A stretch of 9,742 nt of DNA from Bacteroidota bacterium (GTDB lineage Bacteria; Bacteroidota; Bacteroidia; Bacteroidales; Lentimicrobiaceae): NCBI GenBank assembly GCA_023428585.1, contig JAEYXG010000241.1:1-9742 (forward strand), in the 5' to 3' direction. Under the pieces are notes generated by a model. It saw only the letters and a list, made by a program, of their open reading frames with translations, made no database searches and was not told the origin of the DNA. Every line of letters starts with the position of its first letter. Position 1 is the first letter of the stretch. Positions 1 to 7,953 of this stretch are shown here, piece by piece. The translations under genes were made by a program, and so were the position numbers.

Positions 1-1647
1 ACCTTCACCTTTAACCGGATTCTCTGGTACTGATTTACGGCCTTTGGTCATATAATAAAGACCAAGAACCATGTCCTGCGAAGGAACAGTGATTGGAGCT
101 CCATTAGCAGGATTCAGGATATTATGTGAAGCAAGCATCAGAAGTTGGGCTTCAAGCACGGCAGCATTACCCAGTGGCACGTGAACAGCCATTTGGTCAC
201 CATCGAAGTCAGCATTGAAAGCCGTACATACCAATGGGTGCAATTGGATAGCCTTACCTTCAATAAGCTTTGGCTGGAAAGCCTGGATACCTAACCTATG
301 CAATGTAGGAGCACGGTTGAGCATAACAGGATGACCTTTAAGGATATTCTCCAGTATATCCCAAACTACGGGATCTTTTCTATCAACAATTTTCTTGGCT
401 GATTTAACAGTTTTGACAATACCTCTTTCAAGCATCTTACGGATGATGAAAGGTTTGAACAGTTCTGAAGCCATATCTTTGGGCAATCCGCACTCGTTTA
501 ATTTGAGCTCCGGACCAACAACGATAACTGAACGGCCTGAATAATCAACACGTTTACCTAATAGGTTTTGACGGAAACGTCCTTGTTTTCCTTTTAAACT
601 ATCACTGAGTGATTTTAAGGCACGATTTGACTCCGTCTTTACTGAGTTGGCTTTACGTGAATTATCAAATAGTGAATCAACAGCTTCCTGAAGCATACGT
701 TTTTCATTACGCATAATTACATCAGGAGCCTTGATTTCAATAAGTCTCTTCAAGCGATTATTCCTAATGATAACCCTTCTATAGAGATCATTAAGGTCAC
801 TTGTTGCAAATCGGCCACCATCAAGAGGAACAAGAGGTCTCAATTCAGGTGGAATAACTGGAACAACTTTAACGATCATCCATTCGGGATGGTTTTCTAT
901 ACGCTTTTGAGCATCACGGAATGCTTCAAACACCTGAAGGCGTTTCAATGCATCAGCTTTACGCTGTTGTGATGTTTCATTGTTCGCCTTGTGCCTTAAA
1001 TCAAATGATTCGCGGTCAAGGTCAAGATTTTGAAGCAGATCATACAATGCTTCTGCACCCATCTTGGCAATAAATTTCTGAGGATCAGTATCATCCAGAT
1101 ACTGATTCTCTTTCGGCAGTGCATCAAGAACTTCAAAGTACTGTTCTTCTGTCAGCAAGGCCATTTTTTCAATCTTTGCATCCTCCTTTAGCATGACTCC
1201 ATCCATGATACCCGGTTGAACAACCACGTAACGCTCATAATAAATAATGGAATCAAGCTTCTTCGTATTCAGGTTTAGAAGTGCACCAATTTTGTTGGGT
1301 AATGAACGGAAGAACCAAATATGAGCAACCGGCACTACCAGTTGTATATGTCCCATACGTTCACGACGAACCTTTTTCTCGGTTACCTCAACACCACAAC
1401 GGTCGCAAACTATACCTTTATAACGAATTCTTTTATATTTACCGCAATGACATTCCCAATCTTTAACCGGGCCAAAGATTCTCTCACAGAACAAACCATC
1501 TCTTTCAGGTTTATAGGTTCTGTAGTTGATAGTTTCGGGTTTCAGTACTTCACCACTTGACCTCTCCAAGATCATCTCAGGAGAAGCAAGGCTGATGGTT
1601 ATTTTGGAAAAATTGCTGGAAATAGTGCTGTCTTTTCTGAAAGCCAT
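1..1647 (-). CDS. rpoC: RNA polymerase β' subunit (RpoC), N-terminal part, runs off the left edge
   Basis: Largest catalytic subunit of DNA-dependent RNA polymerase. The window holds the first 549 codons, beginning MAFRKDSTISSNFSK at an ATG (1645-1647) and open to base 1. The N-terminal zinc-binding domain has the expected four cysteines at about residues 66, 68, 81 and 84 (CHCGKYKR...CDRCGVEV), followed by the clamp region. LLGKRVDYSGRSVIVVGPEL and then FNADFDGDQMAVHVPL mark the active-centre double-psi barrel. NADFDGD lies at residues 478-484 (bases 196-216), with the three Mg2+-binding aspartates at 480, 482 and 484. Bacterial β' is about 1400 residues, so roughly 60 percent lies outside the window. 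The gene follows rpoB after a 101-base spacer that contains a hairpin. There is no Shine-Dalgarno sequence; the leader is A/T-rich (TTCAAAACAT before ATG). I saw no frameshift in the visible part. Identification is secure. Confidence 0.98.
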   Translation of the reverse strand, partial: MAFRKDSTISSNFSKITISLASPEMILERSSGEVLKPETINYRTYKPERDGLFCERIFGPVKDWECHCGKYKRIRYKGIVCDRCGVEVTEKKVRRERMGHIQLVVPVAHIWFFRSLPNKIGALLNLNTKKLDSIIYYERYVVVQPGIMDGVMLKEDAKIEKMALLTEEQYFEVLDALPKENQYLDDTDPQKFIAKMGAEALYDLLQNLDLDRESFDLRHKANNETSQQRKADALKRLQVFEAFRDAQKRIENHPEWMIVKVVPVIPPELRPLVPLDGGRFATSDLNDLYRRVIIRNNRLKRLIEIKAPDVIMRNEKRMLQEAVDSLFDNSRKANSVKTESNRALKSLSDSLKGKQGRFRQNLLGKRVDYSGRSVIVVGPELKLNECGLPKDMASELFKPFIIRKMLERGIVKTVKSAKKIVDRKDPVVWDILENILKGHPVMLNRAPTLHRLGIQAFQPKLIEGKAIQLHPLVCTAFNADFDGDQMAVHVPLGNAAVLEAQLLMLASHNILNPANGAPITVPSQDMVLGLYYMTKGRKSVPENPVKGEG

Positions 1648-1680
1648 ATGTTTTGAATAAAGTATTAACTTATTGACTAC

Positions 1681-1741
1681 GAAAACAAAATTTTGCAACT
1701 AACTGATGACCCATCAACTGGCCTCAACAGTTAGCTGCAAA
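1681..1741 (-). terminator. Hairpin plus T-rich tract in the rpoB-rpoC spacer (terminator- or attenuator-like)
   Basis: On the transcribed strand the arms at 1741-1728 and 1705-1692 pair over 14 positions (TTTGCAGCTAACTG with CAGTTAGTTGCAAA), with one G-U wobble. After one T-T mismatch, three more pairs (1726-1724 with 1709-1707) close a 14-base loop. The 3' arm is followed at once by ATTTTGTTTTC (1691-1681). The shape is that of an intrinsic terminator with an interrupted T tract. Full termination would separate β from β', so partial attenuation, RNA processing or mRNA stabilisation is as likely. The structure is seen directly; the function is inferred. Confidence 0.5.
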
Positions 1742-1748
1742 CAATTTA

Positions 1749-4700
1749 TTAATCGAAAGTAATATTAAGGCCCAAGCCTCTCAACTCATGTACAAGTACA
1801 TTAAATGATTCAGGGATACCGGGTATTGGCATATTCTCGCCTTTTACAATAGCTTCATAAGCTTTAGCCCGACCCATAACATCGTCTGATTTAACAGTAA
1901 GTATTTCTTGCAAGATATGTGATGCACCAAATGCTTCAAGTGCCCAAACCTCCATTTCACCAAAACGTTGACCTCCAAATTGTGCTTTACCACCAAGAGG
2001 CTGTTGGGTAATCAGAGAATAAGGCCCTATTGAGCGGGCGTGCATCTTATCATCAACCATGTGATGCAACTTAAGCATATAGATGTAGCCAACAGTAGCC
2101 GGCTGATCAAAACGCTCACCTGTGCCTCCGTCATGCAGATAAACCCTGCCATTTTCAGGAAGACCTGCCTTCACCAGATATTCATTGATAAGTGTATCAC
2201 TGGCACCATCAAAAATGGGTGTTGCAAAGTTCAATCCTAATTTCTTACCTGCCCATCCCAGTACAGTTTCGTATATCTGTCCAAGGTTCATACGTGAAGG
2301 TACCCCAAGAGGATTGAGTACAATATCAACAGGAGTACCATCAGCAAGGAACGGCATATCTTCTTCACGAACAATACGGGCAACTATACCCTTATTACCG
2401 TGGCGTCCTGCCATCTTATCCCCAACTTTGAGCTTGCGTTTCTTGGCAACATATACTTTTGCCATTTGAACTATACCGTTTGGAAGATCATCACCAACAG
2501 TTGCCACGAACTTCTTACGGTTATAAATACCCAGTATCTCCTTATATTTGATTATATAATTGTTGATTAGGGTTTTAACCATTTCATTGACTTCCTTGTC
2601 GGTGGTCCACTTGCCCGGGTTCACATTCAGATAATCAATGCTCATTAACATCTTTTGAGTGAATTTAACCTTCTTTGGAATCAATTCTTCCCTGAAGTTA
2701 TTATTCACACCCTGTGATGTCTTTCCTGAGACAAGAACGGTGAGTTTATCAACAAGTTTGGTTTTAAGATCCTGTGAATTCTTGTTGAACTCATCATCAA
2801 GAATCTTCACAACATCCTTCTCTTTTGCTTTAACCTTTCTGTCCTTGATCATGCGGGAGAATAATTTCTTATCTACCACAACACCCTTCATTGAGGGAGG
2901 GGCCTTAAGAGAAGCATCCTTAACATCACCGGCTTTATCACCAAAAATTGCTCTTAAGAGTTTTTCTTCAGGAGTAGGATCACTCTCGCCTTTTGGGGTG
3001 ATTTTTCCAATGAGTATATCTCCTTCATTTACTTCAGCACCAATTCTAATCAATCCATTTTCATCAAGGTCCTTGGTAGCCTCAGTACTTACATTGGGTA
3101 TGTCATTGGTTAATTCCTCTACACCGCGCTTGGTATCACGCACTTCGAGAATGAACTCTTCAATATGAATAGAAGTAAAGATATCTTCCTTTACAACCTT
3201 TTCAGAAATTACAATTGCATCTTCAAAGTTGTAACCCTTCCAAGGCATGAAAGCAACCATTAGGTTACGTCCTAAAGCAAGATCACCCATACTTGTACCA
3301 TAACCTTCACATAATACCTGTCCTTTTTTGACTTTATCGCCCTTACGAACTATAGGACGAAGGTTTGTACATGTATTTTGATTTGTACGTGAAAATTTGG
3401 TTAGTTTATATGTTTTAACATCATCATCAAAGCTTACAAGCTTTTCATCTTCAAGACGAGTATGACGAATAACAATTTCAGTAGCATCAACAAATTCAAC
3501 AATACCATCACACTCAGCGGTAACAAGAACACGGGAGTCGAATGCAACATTTTTCTCAATACCAGTCCCTACAATAGGAGCTTCCGGATTGAGTAAAGGA
3601 ACAGCCTGACGCATCATGTTTGATCCCATCAAAGCTCTGTTGGCATCATCATGCTCAAGGAATGGAATAAGGGAAGCCGCTATTGAAGCAATCTGGTTAG
3701 GAGCTATATCAATAAGGTCAACTTTCTCTTTTTCAATGATAGGATAATCGGCCAAATAACGCACTTTAACCCGGTCGTTTACAAAATGACCATCATCATC
3801 CATATCTGTAGTAGCCTGAGCAATGATTTTGTTTTCCTCTTCTTCAGCACTTAGGAATACCGGTTCTTCCGAGAGGTCAACCTTTCCATTGACTACTCTC
3901 TTATAAGGGGTCTCAATAAAACCTAAACGGTTAATCTTGGCATAAACACACAATGAAGAGATCAAACCAATATTCGGGCCTTCAGGGGTTTCAATGGTAC
4001 ACAAACGGCCGTAGTGAGTATAATGCACGTCACGTACTTCAAAACCTGCACGTTCACGCGACAAACCACCGGGGCCCAATGCTGAGACCCTGCGTTTATG
4101 AGTTAACTCAGCCAATGGATTTGTTTGATCCATAAACTGTGATAACTGATTAGTACCAAAGAATGAGTTTATTACCGAAGAAAGTGTTTTAGCATTGATC
4201 AGGTCCATAGGAGTAAACACTTCGTTATCACGCACATTCATACGTTCACGAATAGTTCTAGCCATACGGGCTAAACCAACACCAAACTGATTATATAATT
4301 GCTCACCTACAGTACGAACTCTACGATTGCTCAAATGGTCAATATCGTCAACTTCCGTACGGAGGTTAATCAAGCTGATCAGGTATTTAATAATGGATAT
4401 GATATCCTGTTTGGTCAACACTTTAGTGTCGATGGATGTATCAAGATTCAGCTTTTTATTAATTCTATAACGACCAACATCACCAAGGTCATATCTTTTA
4501 TCAGAGAAGAAAAGCTTATCAATGATACCACGGGCTGTTTCCTCATCAGGAGGTTCAGCATTACGCAATTGCCGGTATATAAACTCTACTGCTTCCTTTT
4601 CAGAATTTGCCGTATCTTTCTGAAGTGTATTGAAAATTATTGAATAGTCAATATTATCAGGGTCTTCACGATGTAATAGAATAGTCTTGGCGCCTGAATC

Positions 4701-5555
4701 AACAATAAGGTCGATGTGTTGGTTTTCAACGGTGATTTCACGTTCAACAACTACCTCAGTTCGTTCAATTGAAACAACTTCTCCAGTATCCTCGTCGACG
4801 AAGTCTTCTATCCAGTTTTTCAAAACACGTGCAGCCAATCGGCGGCCAACAACCTTTTTCAAGCCTGCTTTAGAAACCTTGATTTCTTCAGCCAGGTTAA
4901 ATATTTCGAGGATATCCTTATCAGTTTCATATCCGATGGCACGTAACAGAGTAGTAACAGGCAATTTCTTCTTCCTGTCAATATACGCATACATTACGTT
5001 ATTGATATCGGTTGTAAACTCCATCCACGAACCTTTAAAGGGGATTATACGTGCAGAGAACAATTGGGAACCATTTGCATGGTAACTGGTGCCAAAGAAG
5101 ACACCTGGTGATCTATGGAGCTGAGAAACGACTACGCGTTCGGCACCATTCACCACAAATGTACCTTTGGGAGTCATATAAGGAATCATACCCAGGTATA
5201 CATCCTGGATAATAGTTTCAAAATCCTCATGCTCAGGGTCGGTACAATATAATTTTAATTTAGCTTTTAAAGGAACACTATAGGTAAGACCACGTTCAAT
5301 GCATTCCTCAATGGAATACCTAGGGGGGTCAATAAAGTAATCGAGAAACTCGAGTACGAAGTTGTTCCTTGCATCTGTAATGGGGAAATTCTCAGCGAAA
5401 ACCTTATAGAGACCTTCTGATGCCCTATTTTCAGGGTTAGTTTCCAATTGGAAAAAATCCTGAAATGACTTGACTTGTATATCAAGGAAATCAGGATAAG
5501 AGGTCCGTACTTTAGAGGTTCCGAAACTTATACGTTCTATTTTTTTTGAGGCCAA
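1749..5555 (-). CDS. rpoB: RNA polymerase β subunit (RpoB), complete, TTG start
   Basis: Catalytic subunit that with β' forms the RNA polymerase active centre. It has 1268 residues, shorter than the 1342 of E. coli. The order is protrusion/lobe (YPDFLDIQVKSFQDFFQ near the start), fork and rifampicin pocket (QLSQFMDQTNPL...THKRRVSALGPGG), EGPNIGLISSL, GYNFEDAIVIS with the E778-D779 acidic pair, and the GDKMAGRHGNKG segment with conserved lysines 1047 and 1055. The C-terminal clamp contacts end in GLNITFD. Rifampicin-contact residues D476, H486 and S491 (E. coli D516, H526, S531) are in the sensitive state. The start is TTG at 5555-5553: the same frame has a TAA 12 bases upstream, no ATG or GTG lies between, and the first downstream ATG falls inside the conserved body (YLGM). 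Eight A residues follow at codons 3-6. It sits between rplL (142-base structured spacer) and rpoC. No Shine-Dalgarno sequence is visible. Confidence 0.98.
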   Translation of the reverse strand: MASKKIERISFGTSKVRTSYPDFLDIQVKSFQDFFQLETNPENRASEGLYKVFAENFPITDARNNFVLEFLDYFIDPPRYSIEECIERGLTYSVPLKAKLKLYCTDPEHEDFETIIQDVYLGMIPYMTPKGTFVVNGAERVVVSQLHRSPGVFFGTSYHANGSQLFSARIIPFKGSWMEFTTDINNVMYAYIDRKKKLPVTTLLRAIGYETDKDILEIFNLAEEIKVSKAGLKKVVGRRLAARVLKNWIEDFVDEDTGEVVSIERTEVVVEREITVENQHIDLIVDSGAKTILLHREDPDNIDYSIIFNTLQKDTANSEKEAVEFIYRQLRNAEPPDEETARGIIDKLFFSDKRYDLGDVGRYRINKKLNLDTSIDTKVLTKQDIISIIKYLISLINLRTEVDDIDHLSNRRVRTVGEQLYNQFGVGLARMARTIRERMNVRDNEVFTPMDLINAKTLSSVINSFFGTNQLSQFMDQTNPLAELTHKRRVSALGPGGLSRERAGFEVRDVHYTHYGRLCTIETPEGPNIGLISSLCVYAKINRLGFIETPYKRVVNGKVDLSEEPVFLSAEEEENKIIAQATTDMDDDGHFVNDRVKVRYLADYPIIEKEKVDLIDIAPNQIASIAASLIPFLEHDDANRALMGSNMMRQAVPLLNPEAPIVGTGIEKNVAFDSRVLVTAECDGIVEFVDATEIVIRHTRLEDEKLVSFDDDVKTYKLTKFSRTNQNTCTNLRPIVRKGDKVKKGQVLCEGYGTSMGDLALGRNLMVAFMPWKGYNFEDAIVISEKVVKEDIFTSIHIEEFILEVRDTKRGVEELTNDIPNVSTEATKDLDENGLIRIGAEVNEGDILIGKITPKGESDPTPEEKLLRAIFGDKAGDVKDASLKAPPSMKGVVVDKKLFSRMIKDRKVKAKEKDVVKILDDEFNKNSQDLKTKLVDKLTVLVSGKTSQGVNNNFREELIPKKVKFTQKMLMSIDYLNVNPGKWTTDKEVNEMVKTLINNYIIKYKEILGIYNRKKFVATVGDDLPNGIVQMAKVYVAKKRKLKVGDKMAGRHGNKGIVARIVREEDMPFLADGTPVDIVLNPLGVPSRMNLGQIYETVLGWAGKKLGLNFATPIFDGASDTLINEYLVKAGLPENGRVYLHDGGTGERFDQPATVGYIYMLKLHHMVDDKMHARSIGPYSLITQQPLGGKAQFGGQRFGEMEVWALEAFGASHILQEILTVKSDDVMGRAKAYEAIVKGENMPIPGIPESFNVLVHELRGLGLNITFD

Positions 5556-5590
5556 GGTTGTGAAATTTTAAGTAAATAATACTCGTGAAT

Positions 5591-5621
5591 TAAAACAATT
5601 AAACCCGATATCAAATCGGGG
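5591..5621 (-). terminator. Small terminator-like hairpin upstream of rpoB (possible attenuator)
   Basis: On the transcribed strand CCCGAT (5620-5615) pairs perfectly with ATCGGG (5609-5604) around a 5-base loop TTGAT, followed by TTTAATTGTTTTAATT. A GC-rich 6-bp stem followed by an interrupted T-rich run resembles a weak intrinsic terminator. It lies 48 bases before the rpoB start and 6 bases after the long hairpin at 5627-5666. In E. coli the rplL-rpoB spacer holds a partial terminator that makes less polymerase than ribosomal protein mRNA; a similar role here is inferred from position and shape only. Confidence 0.5.
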
Positions 5622-5626
5622 AACAA

Positions 5627-5666
5627 CAGGTTCTGCTGCTATGCATGAGCGTAGCAACAGAACCTG
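5627..5666 (-). other. Long hairpin in the rplL-rpoB spacer (possible RNA processing site)
   Basis: A 40-base inverted repeat lies 31 bases after the rplL stop codon. On the transcribed strand it starts CAGGTTCTGTTGCTA and ends TAGCAGCAGAACCTG. These arms pair over 15 positions with one U-G wobble; after one C-A mismatch, two more G-C pairs close a TCAT tetraloop. No T tract follows it directly, so on its own it is not a terminator. Position suggests an RNase processing or 3'-protecting structure for the ribosomal-protein part of the transcript, comparable to the RNase III site known in the E. coli rplL-rpoB spacer. The structure is certain; the function is inferred. Confidence 0.6.
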
Positions 5667-5697
5667 GAGTGTATAATTGCGAGCTAATCCCGTCTAC

Positions 5698-6078
5698 TTA
5701 TTTTACTTCAACCTCTGCGCCAGCTTCTTCAAGTTGTTTTTTCAATACATCGGCTTCGTCTTTAGTAACGCCTTCTTTGATAGCTTTTGGTGCAGCATCT
5801 ACAAGTTCTTTAGCTTCTTTAAGCCCAAGACTTGTGAGTTCTTTTACCAATTTAACAACTGCAAGTTTAGCCTGACCAGCAGATTTAAGGATTACGTCGA
5901 ATGAGGTTTTTTCTTCAGCTACTGCTGCATCACCTGCACCTGCGCCACCAGCCATCATAACAGGAGCTGCTGCTGCGGGTTCAATACCATATTCGTCTTT
6001 TAAGATTTGGGCTAATCCATTAACTTCTTTAACAGTCAGGTTAACCAATTGTTCTGCAAAAGCTTTTAAGTCTGCCAT
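5698..6078 (-). CDS. rplL: 50S ribosomal protein L7/L12 (bL12)
   Basis: The multicopy flexible stalk protein of the large subunit, which recruits and activates translational GTPases such as EF-Tu and EF-G. It has 126 residues (E. coli 121). The N-terminal dimerisation and L10-binding domain (about residues 1-33, MADLKAFAEQLVNLTVKEVN) is followed by an Ala/Gly-rich hinge (about 34-55, PAAAAPVMMAGGAGAGDAA). The conserved globular C-terminal domain (about 57-126) contains KTSFDVILKSAGQAKLAVVK and GLKEAKELVDAAPKAIKEGV. The start is ATG at 6078-6076 behind an A-rich leader (AACAACAATAAA) without a Shine-Dalgarno sequence. It follows rplJ by 76 bases and is the last ribosomal protein gene before the structured spacer leading into rpoB. 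L12 is needed in several copies per ribosome, so termination or processing just downstream would make sense. Confidence 0.98.
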   Translation of the reverse strand: MADLKAFAEQLVNLTVKEVNGLAQILKDEYGIEPAAAAPVMMAGGAGAGDAAVAEEKTSFDVILKSAGQAKLAVVKLVKELTSLGLKEAKELVDAAPKAIKEGVTKDEADVLKKQLEEAGAEVEVK

Positions 6079-6154
6079 TTTATTGTTGTTTTTAAATGTT
6101 TACAATGATAATTACTTACTTGATATTATAGATTTCTTTCTTCCTAATGAAGTA

Positions 6155-6676
6155 TCAGGCTTCCCTCTCGGAGAGGGTTTTGATTACACCACTCAATTTG
6201 TGACCACCCGACTGTAATGCAGAAATAACATTATTAGCCGGTGATTTAAGTGCGAGAATGATGTCACCAATAAGTTCGTTTTTCGACTTAATGCTAACCA
6301 GCATATCAAGGCTTTTATCGCCCAAGAACGACATTTCTTCAACAAATGCACCCTTAAGAATGGGTTTGTCACTTGTTTTTCTGAATTCCTTGATTAACTT
6401 GGCAGGCTCATTATTAACTTCCGATAACATTATAGAAGTTGCGCCATTCAGCACATCATAAAGCCCAGAAAAGTCCTTTTCGGAACGTTCCATTGCTTTA
6501 CGCAATAATGTATTTTTAACTACGATCAACTTTACATCCTTTTTAAAGCATAACCTTCTAAGTTTACTGGTTACTTCAGAGTTTAAATTTGAAATATCAG
6601 TAATATAAAGGTTACTGCTTGCTTGCAGCTGCTCTGTCAGGGTATCGATCAGTTGACTCTTTTCTTCTTTTCTCAT
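6155..6676 (-). CDS. rplJ: 50S ribosomal protein L10 (uL10)
   Basis: Base of the L7/L12 stalk: the N-terminal domain binds 23S rRNA next to L11, and the C-terminal helix carries L12 dimers. It has 173 residues, within the usual 165-175. The start MRKEEKSQLIDTLTEQLQ, the LRRLCFKKDVKLIVVKNTLL block (residues 39-58) and KPILKGAFVEE are family hallmarks. The helical tail, about residue 135 onward (SALQSGGHKLSGVIKTLSE), is the L12-binding part. The end TLSEREA is typical of Bacteroidota L10. The stop is TGA, whereas all the neighbours whose stop is visible use TAA. Only 41 bases separate it from rplA, leaving little room for the long L10-binding leader known from E. coli, so any L10 autoregulation would have to use a different or overlapping site. 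Confidence 0.97.
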   Translation of the reverse strand: MRKEEKSQLIDTLTEQLQASSNLYITDISNLNSEVTSKLRRLCFKKDVKLIVVKNTLLRKAMERSEKDFSGLYDVLNGATSIMLSEVNNEPAKLIKEFRKTSDKPILKGAFVEEMSFLGDKSLDMLVSIKSKNELIGDIILALKSPANNVISALQSGGHKLSGVIKTLSEREA

Positions 6677-6717
6677 GATGATTTTTACTTTTTACGAGGA
6701 AAGTCCACAGATTAAAC

Positions 6718-7413
6718 TTAAGCAGTGATTGATTTTTGGTCAACACGAATACCCGGGCTCATGGTACTTGACATAAACAATGATTTCATGTATGTACCTT
6801 TTGCAGCGGCCGGTTTTAATTTAATGATAGAGTGAAGGAGTTCCTTGGCATTGTCTAGAAGCTGAGTCTCATCAAAAGAGACTTTGCCAATAGCTGCGTG
6901 AATAATTCCGAACTTATCAACCTTAAAATCTATTTTTCCGGCTTTCGCTTCAGTAACTGCCTTTCCCACTTCCATGGTGACAGTTCCGGTTTTGGGATTT
7001 GGCATCAAGCCACGGGGACCTAATATTTTACCGAGGGCACCAACCTTAGGCATAATGCTAGGCATAGTGATCACGACATCAACATCAGTCCAACCTTCCT
7101 TGATTTTTTGGATATACTCATCCAGCCCATAATAATCTGCACCGGCTGCTTTAGCTTCTGCTTCCTTTTCAGGAGTGCATAGAACCAAAACCCTAACAGT
7201 TTTACCAGTTCCGTGGGGCAACATAACAGTACCTCTGACCATCTGATTGGCTTTACGTGGGTCAACACCCAAGCGTACATCCAAATCTACAGAACTATCA
7301 AAAGTTGTGTTTGAAATCTGTTTTACCACTTTTATGGCTTCAGTCAGGGAATAAGTGCCATTCTTATCGAACTTTGCAAGTGCCTCTTTCCTTTTTTTTG
7401 TCAATTTAGCCAT
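6718..7413 (-). CDS. rplA: 50S ribosomal protein L1 (uL1)
   Basis: Protein of the L1 stalk, which moves with deacylated tRNA at the E site; in many bacteria it is also the translational repressor of its own operon. It has 231 residues (E. coli 234). The N-terminal MAKLTKKRKEALAKFDK, the segment FDSSVDLDVRLGVDPRKANQ with an RNA-contacting Phe at 38, and the signature GKILGPRGLMPNPKTGTV (residues 128-145) are clear. The C-terminal rRNA-binding loop reads SSTMSPGI at 215-222, with Ser at 219 where E. coli has Gly. The ATG at 7413-7411 follows an A/T-rich leader. Codons 5-8 contain a run of eight A (7399-7392). It lies 48 bases after rplK and 41 bases before rplJ, surely in one transcript. Confidence 0.98.
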   Translation of the reverse strand: MAKLTKKRKEALAKFDKNGTYSLTEAIKVVKQISNTTFDSSVDLDVRLGVDPRKANQMVRGTVMLPHGTGKTVRVLVLCTPEKEAEAKAAGADYYGLDEYIQKIKEGWTDVDVVITMPSIMPKVGALGKILGPRGLMPNPKTGTVTMEVGKAVTEAKAGKIDFKVDKFGIIHAAIGKVSFDETQLLDNAKELLHSIIKLKPAAAKGTYMKSLFMSSTMSPGIRVDQKSITA

Positions 7414-7461
7414 TGTTAAGAATTTGTTTTTAACAATTTACAACCGTTACCGGCAGTCTAG

Positions 7462-7911
7462 TTATTTATCAATAGCAAATGGTGGAGTACCGGAGATGGT
7501 AATACCCATACTCCTAGCTGTTCCAGCTACCATACGCATTGCTGATTCCAGCGTAAAAGCGTTAAGGTCAACCATTTTAGCTTCGGCAATTGCCTGAACC
7601 TGCTCCCAATTAACGGAAGCAACTTTTTTACGATTAGGCTCTGCCGATCCACTTTTCAATTTGCTTACTTCAAGCAACTGAACTGCTACAGGTGGAGTTT
7701 TGATGACAAAATCAAATGATTTGTCCTTATACACAGTAATTATTACAGGTAATATTTTACCGGCTGAATCCTGTGTACGAGCATTAAATTGCTTACAAAA
7801 CTCCATGATATTCACTCCCTTTGAACCTAATGCGGGTCCAACGGGTGGTGAGGGATTGGCTGCAGCACCTTTAATTTGCAGTTTAATTAAACCGCTTATT
7901 TCTTTTGCCAT
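7462..7911 (-). CDS. rplK: 50S ribosomal protein L11 (uL11)
   Basis: Component of the GTPase-associated centre, binding the L11 region of 23S rRNA and contacting EF-G, release factors and, in stringent control, RelA-type enzymes. It has 149 residues (E. coli 142); the excess is a short C-terminal tail (GTPPFAIDK) after the TARSMGI signature. The N-terminal domain (about 1-72) has the proline-rich NPSPPVGPALGSKGVNIMEF loop that forms the thiostrepton/micrococcin pocket with rRNA. The C-terminal rRNA-binding domain (about 76-141) ends with the family signature. The start is ATG at 7911-7909, behind the leader GTAATCAACA without a Shine-Dalgarno sequence. It sits 42 bases after nusG and 48 before rplA. 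No convincing L1-binding mimic is visible in the short leader. Confidence 0.98.
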   Translation of the reverse strand: MAKEISGLIKLQIKGAAANPSPPVGPALGSKGVNIMEFCKQFNARTQDSAGKILPVIITVYKDKSFDFVIKTPPVAVQLLEVSKLKSGSAEPNRKKVASVNWEQVQAIAEAKMVDLNAFTLESAMRMVAGTARSMGITISGTPPFAIDK

Positions 7912-7953
7912 TGTTGATTACTTAGTGAAGTTATTTATCACACATCCCGTTCT

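Noticed and set aside
1684..1720. Possible promoter for rpoC: a TTG 21 bases before AAATTTTG, resembling the Bacteroidota pattern TTG ... TAnnTTTG.
   Set aside because: The -7 element misses its first T, and the match lies inside the hairpin and T tract. Such short A/T motifs arise by chance in this sequence.
6163..6177. Palindrome CCCTCTCCGAGAGGG at the 3' end of rplJ.
   Set aside because: It encodes the conserved TLSERE end of L10, no T tract follows, and the loop is at most three bases; probably a by-product of coding.
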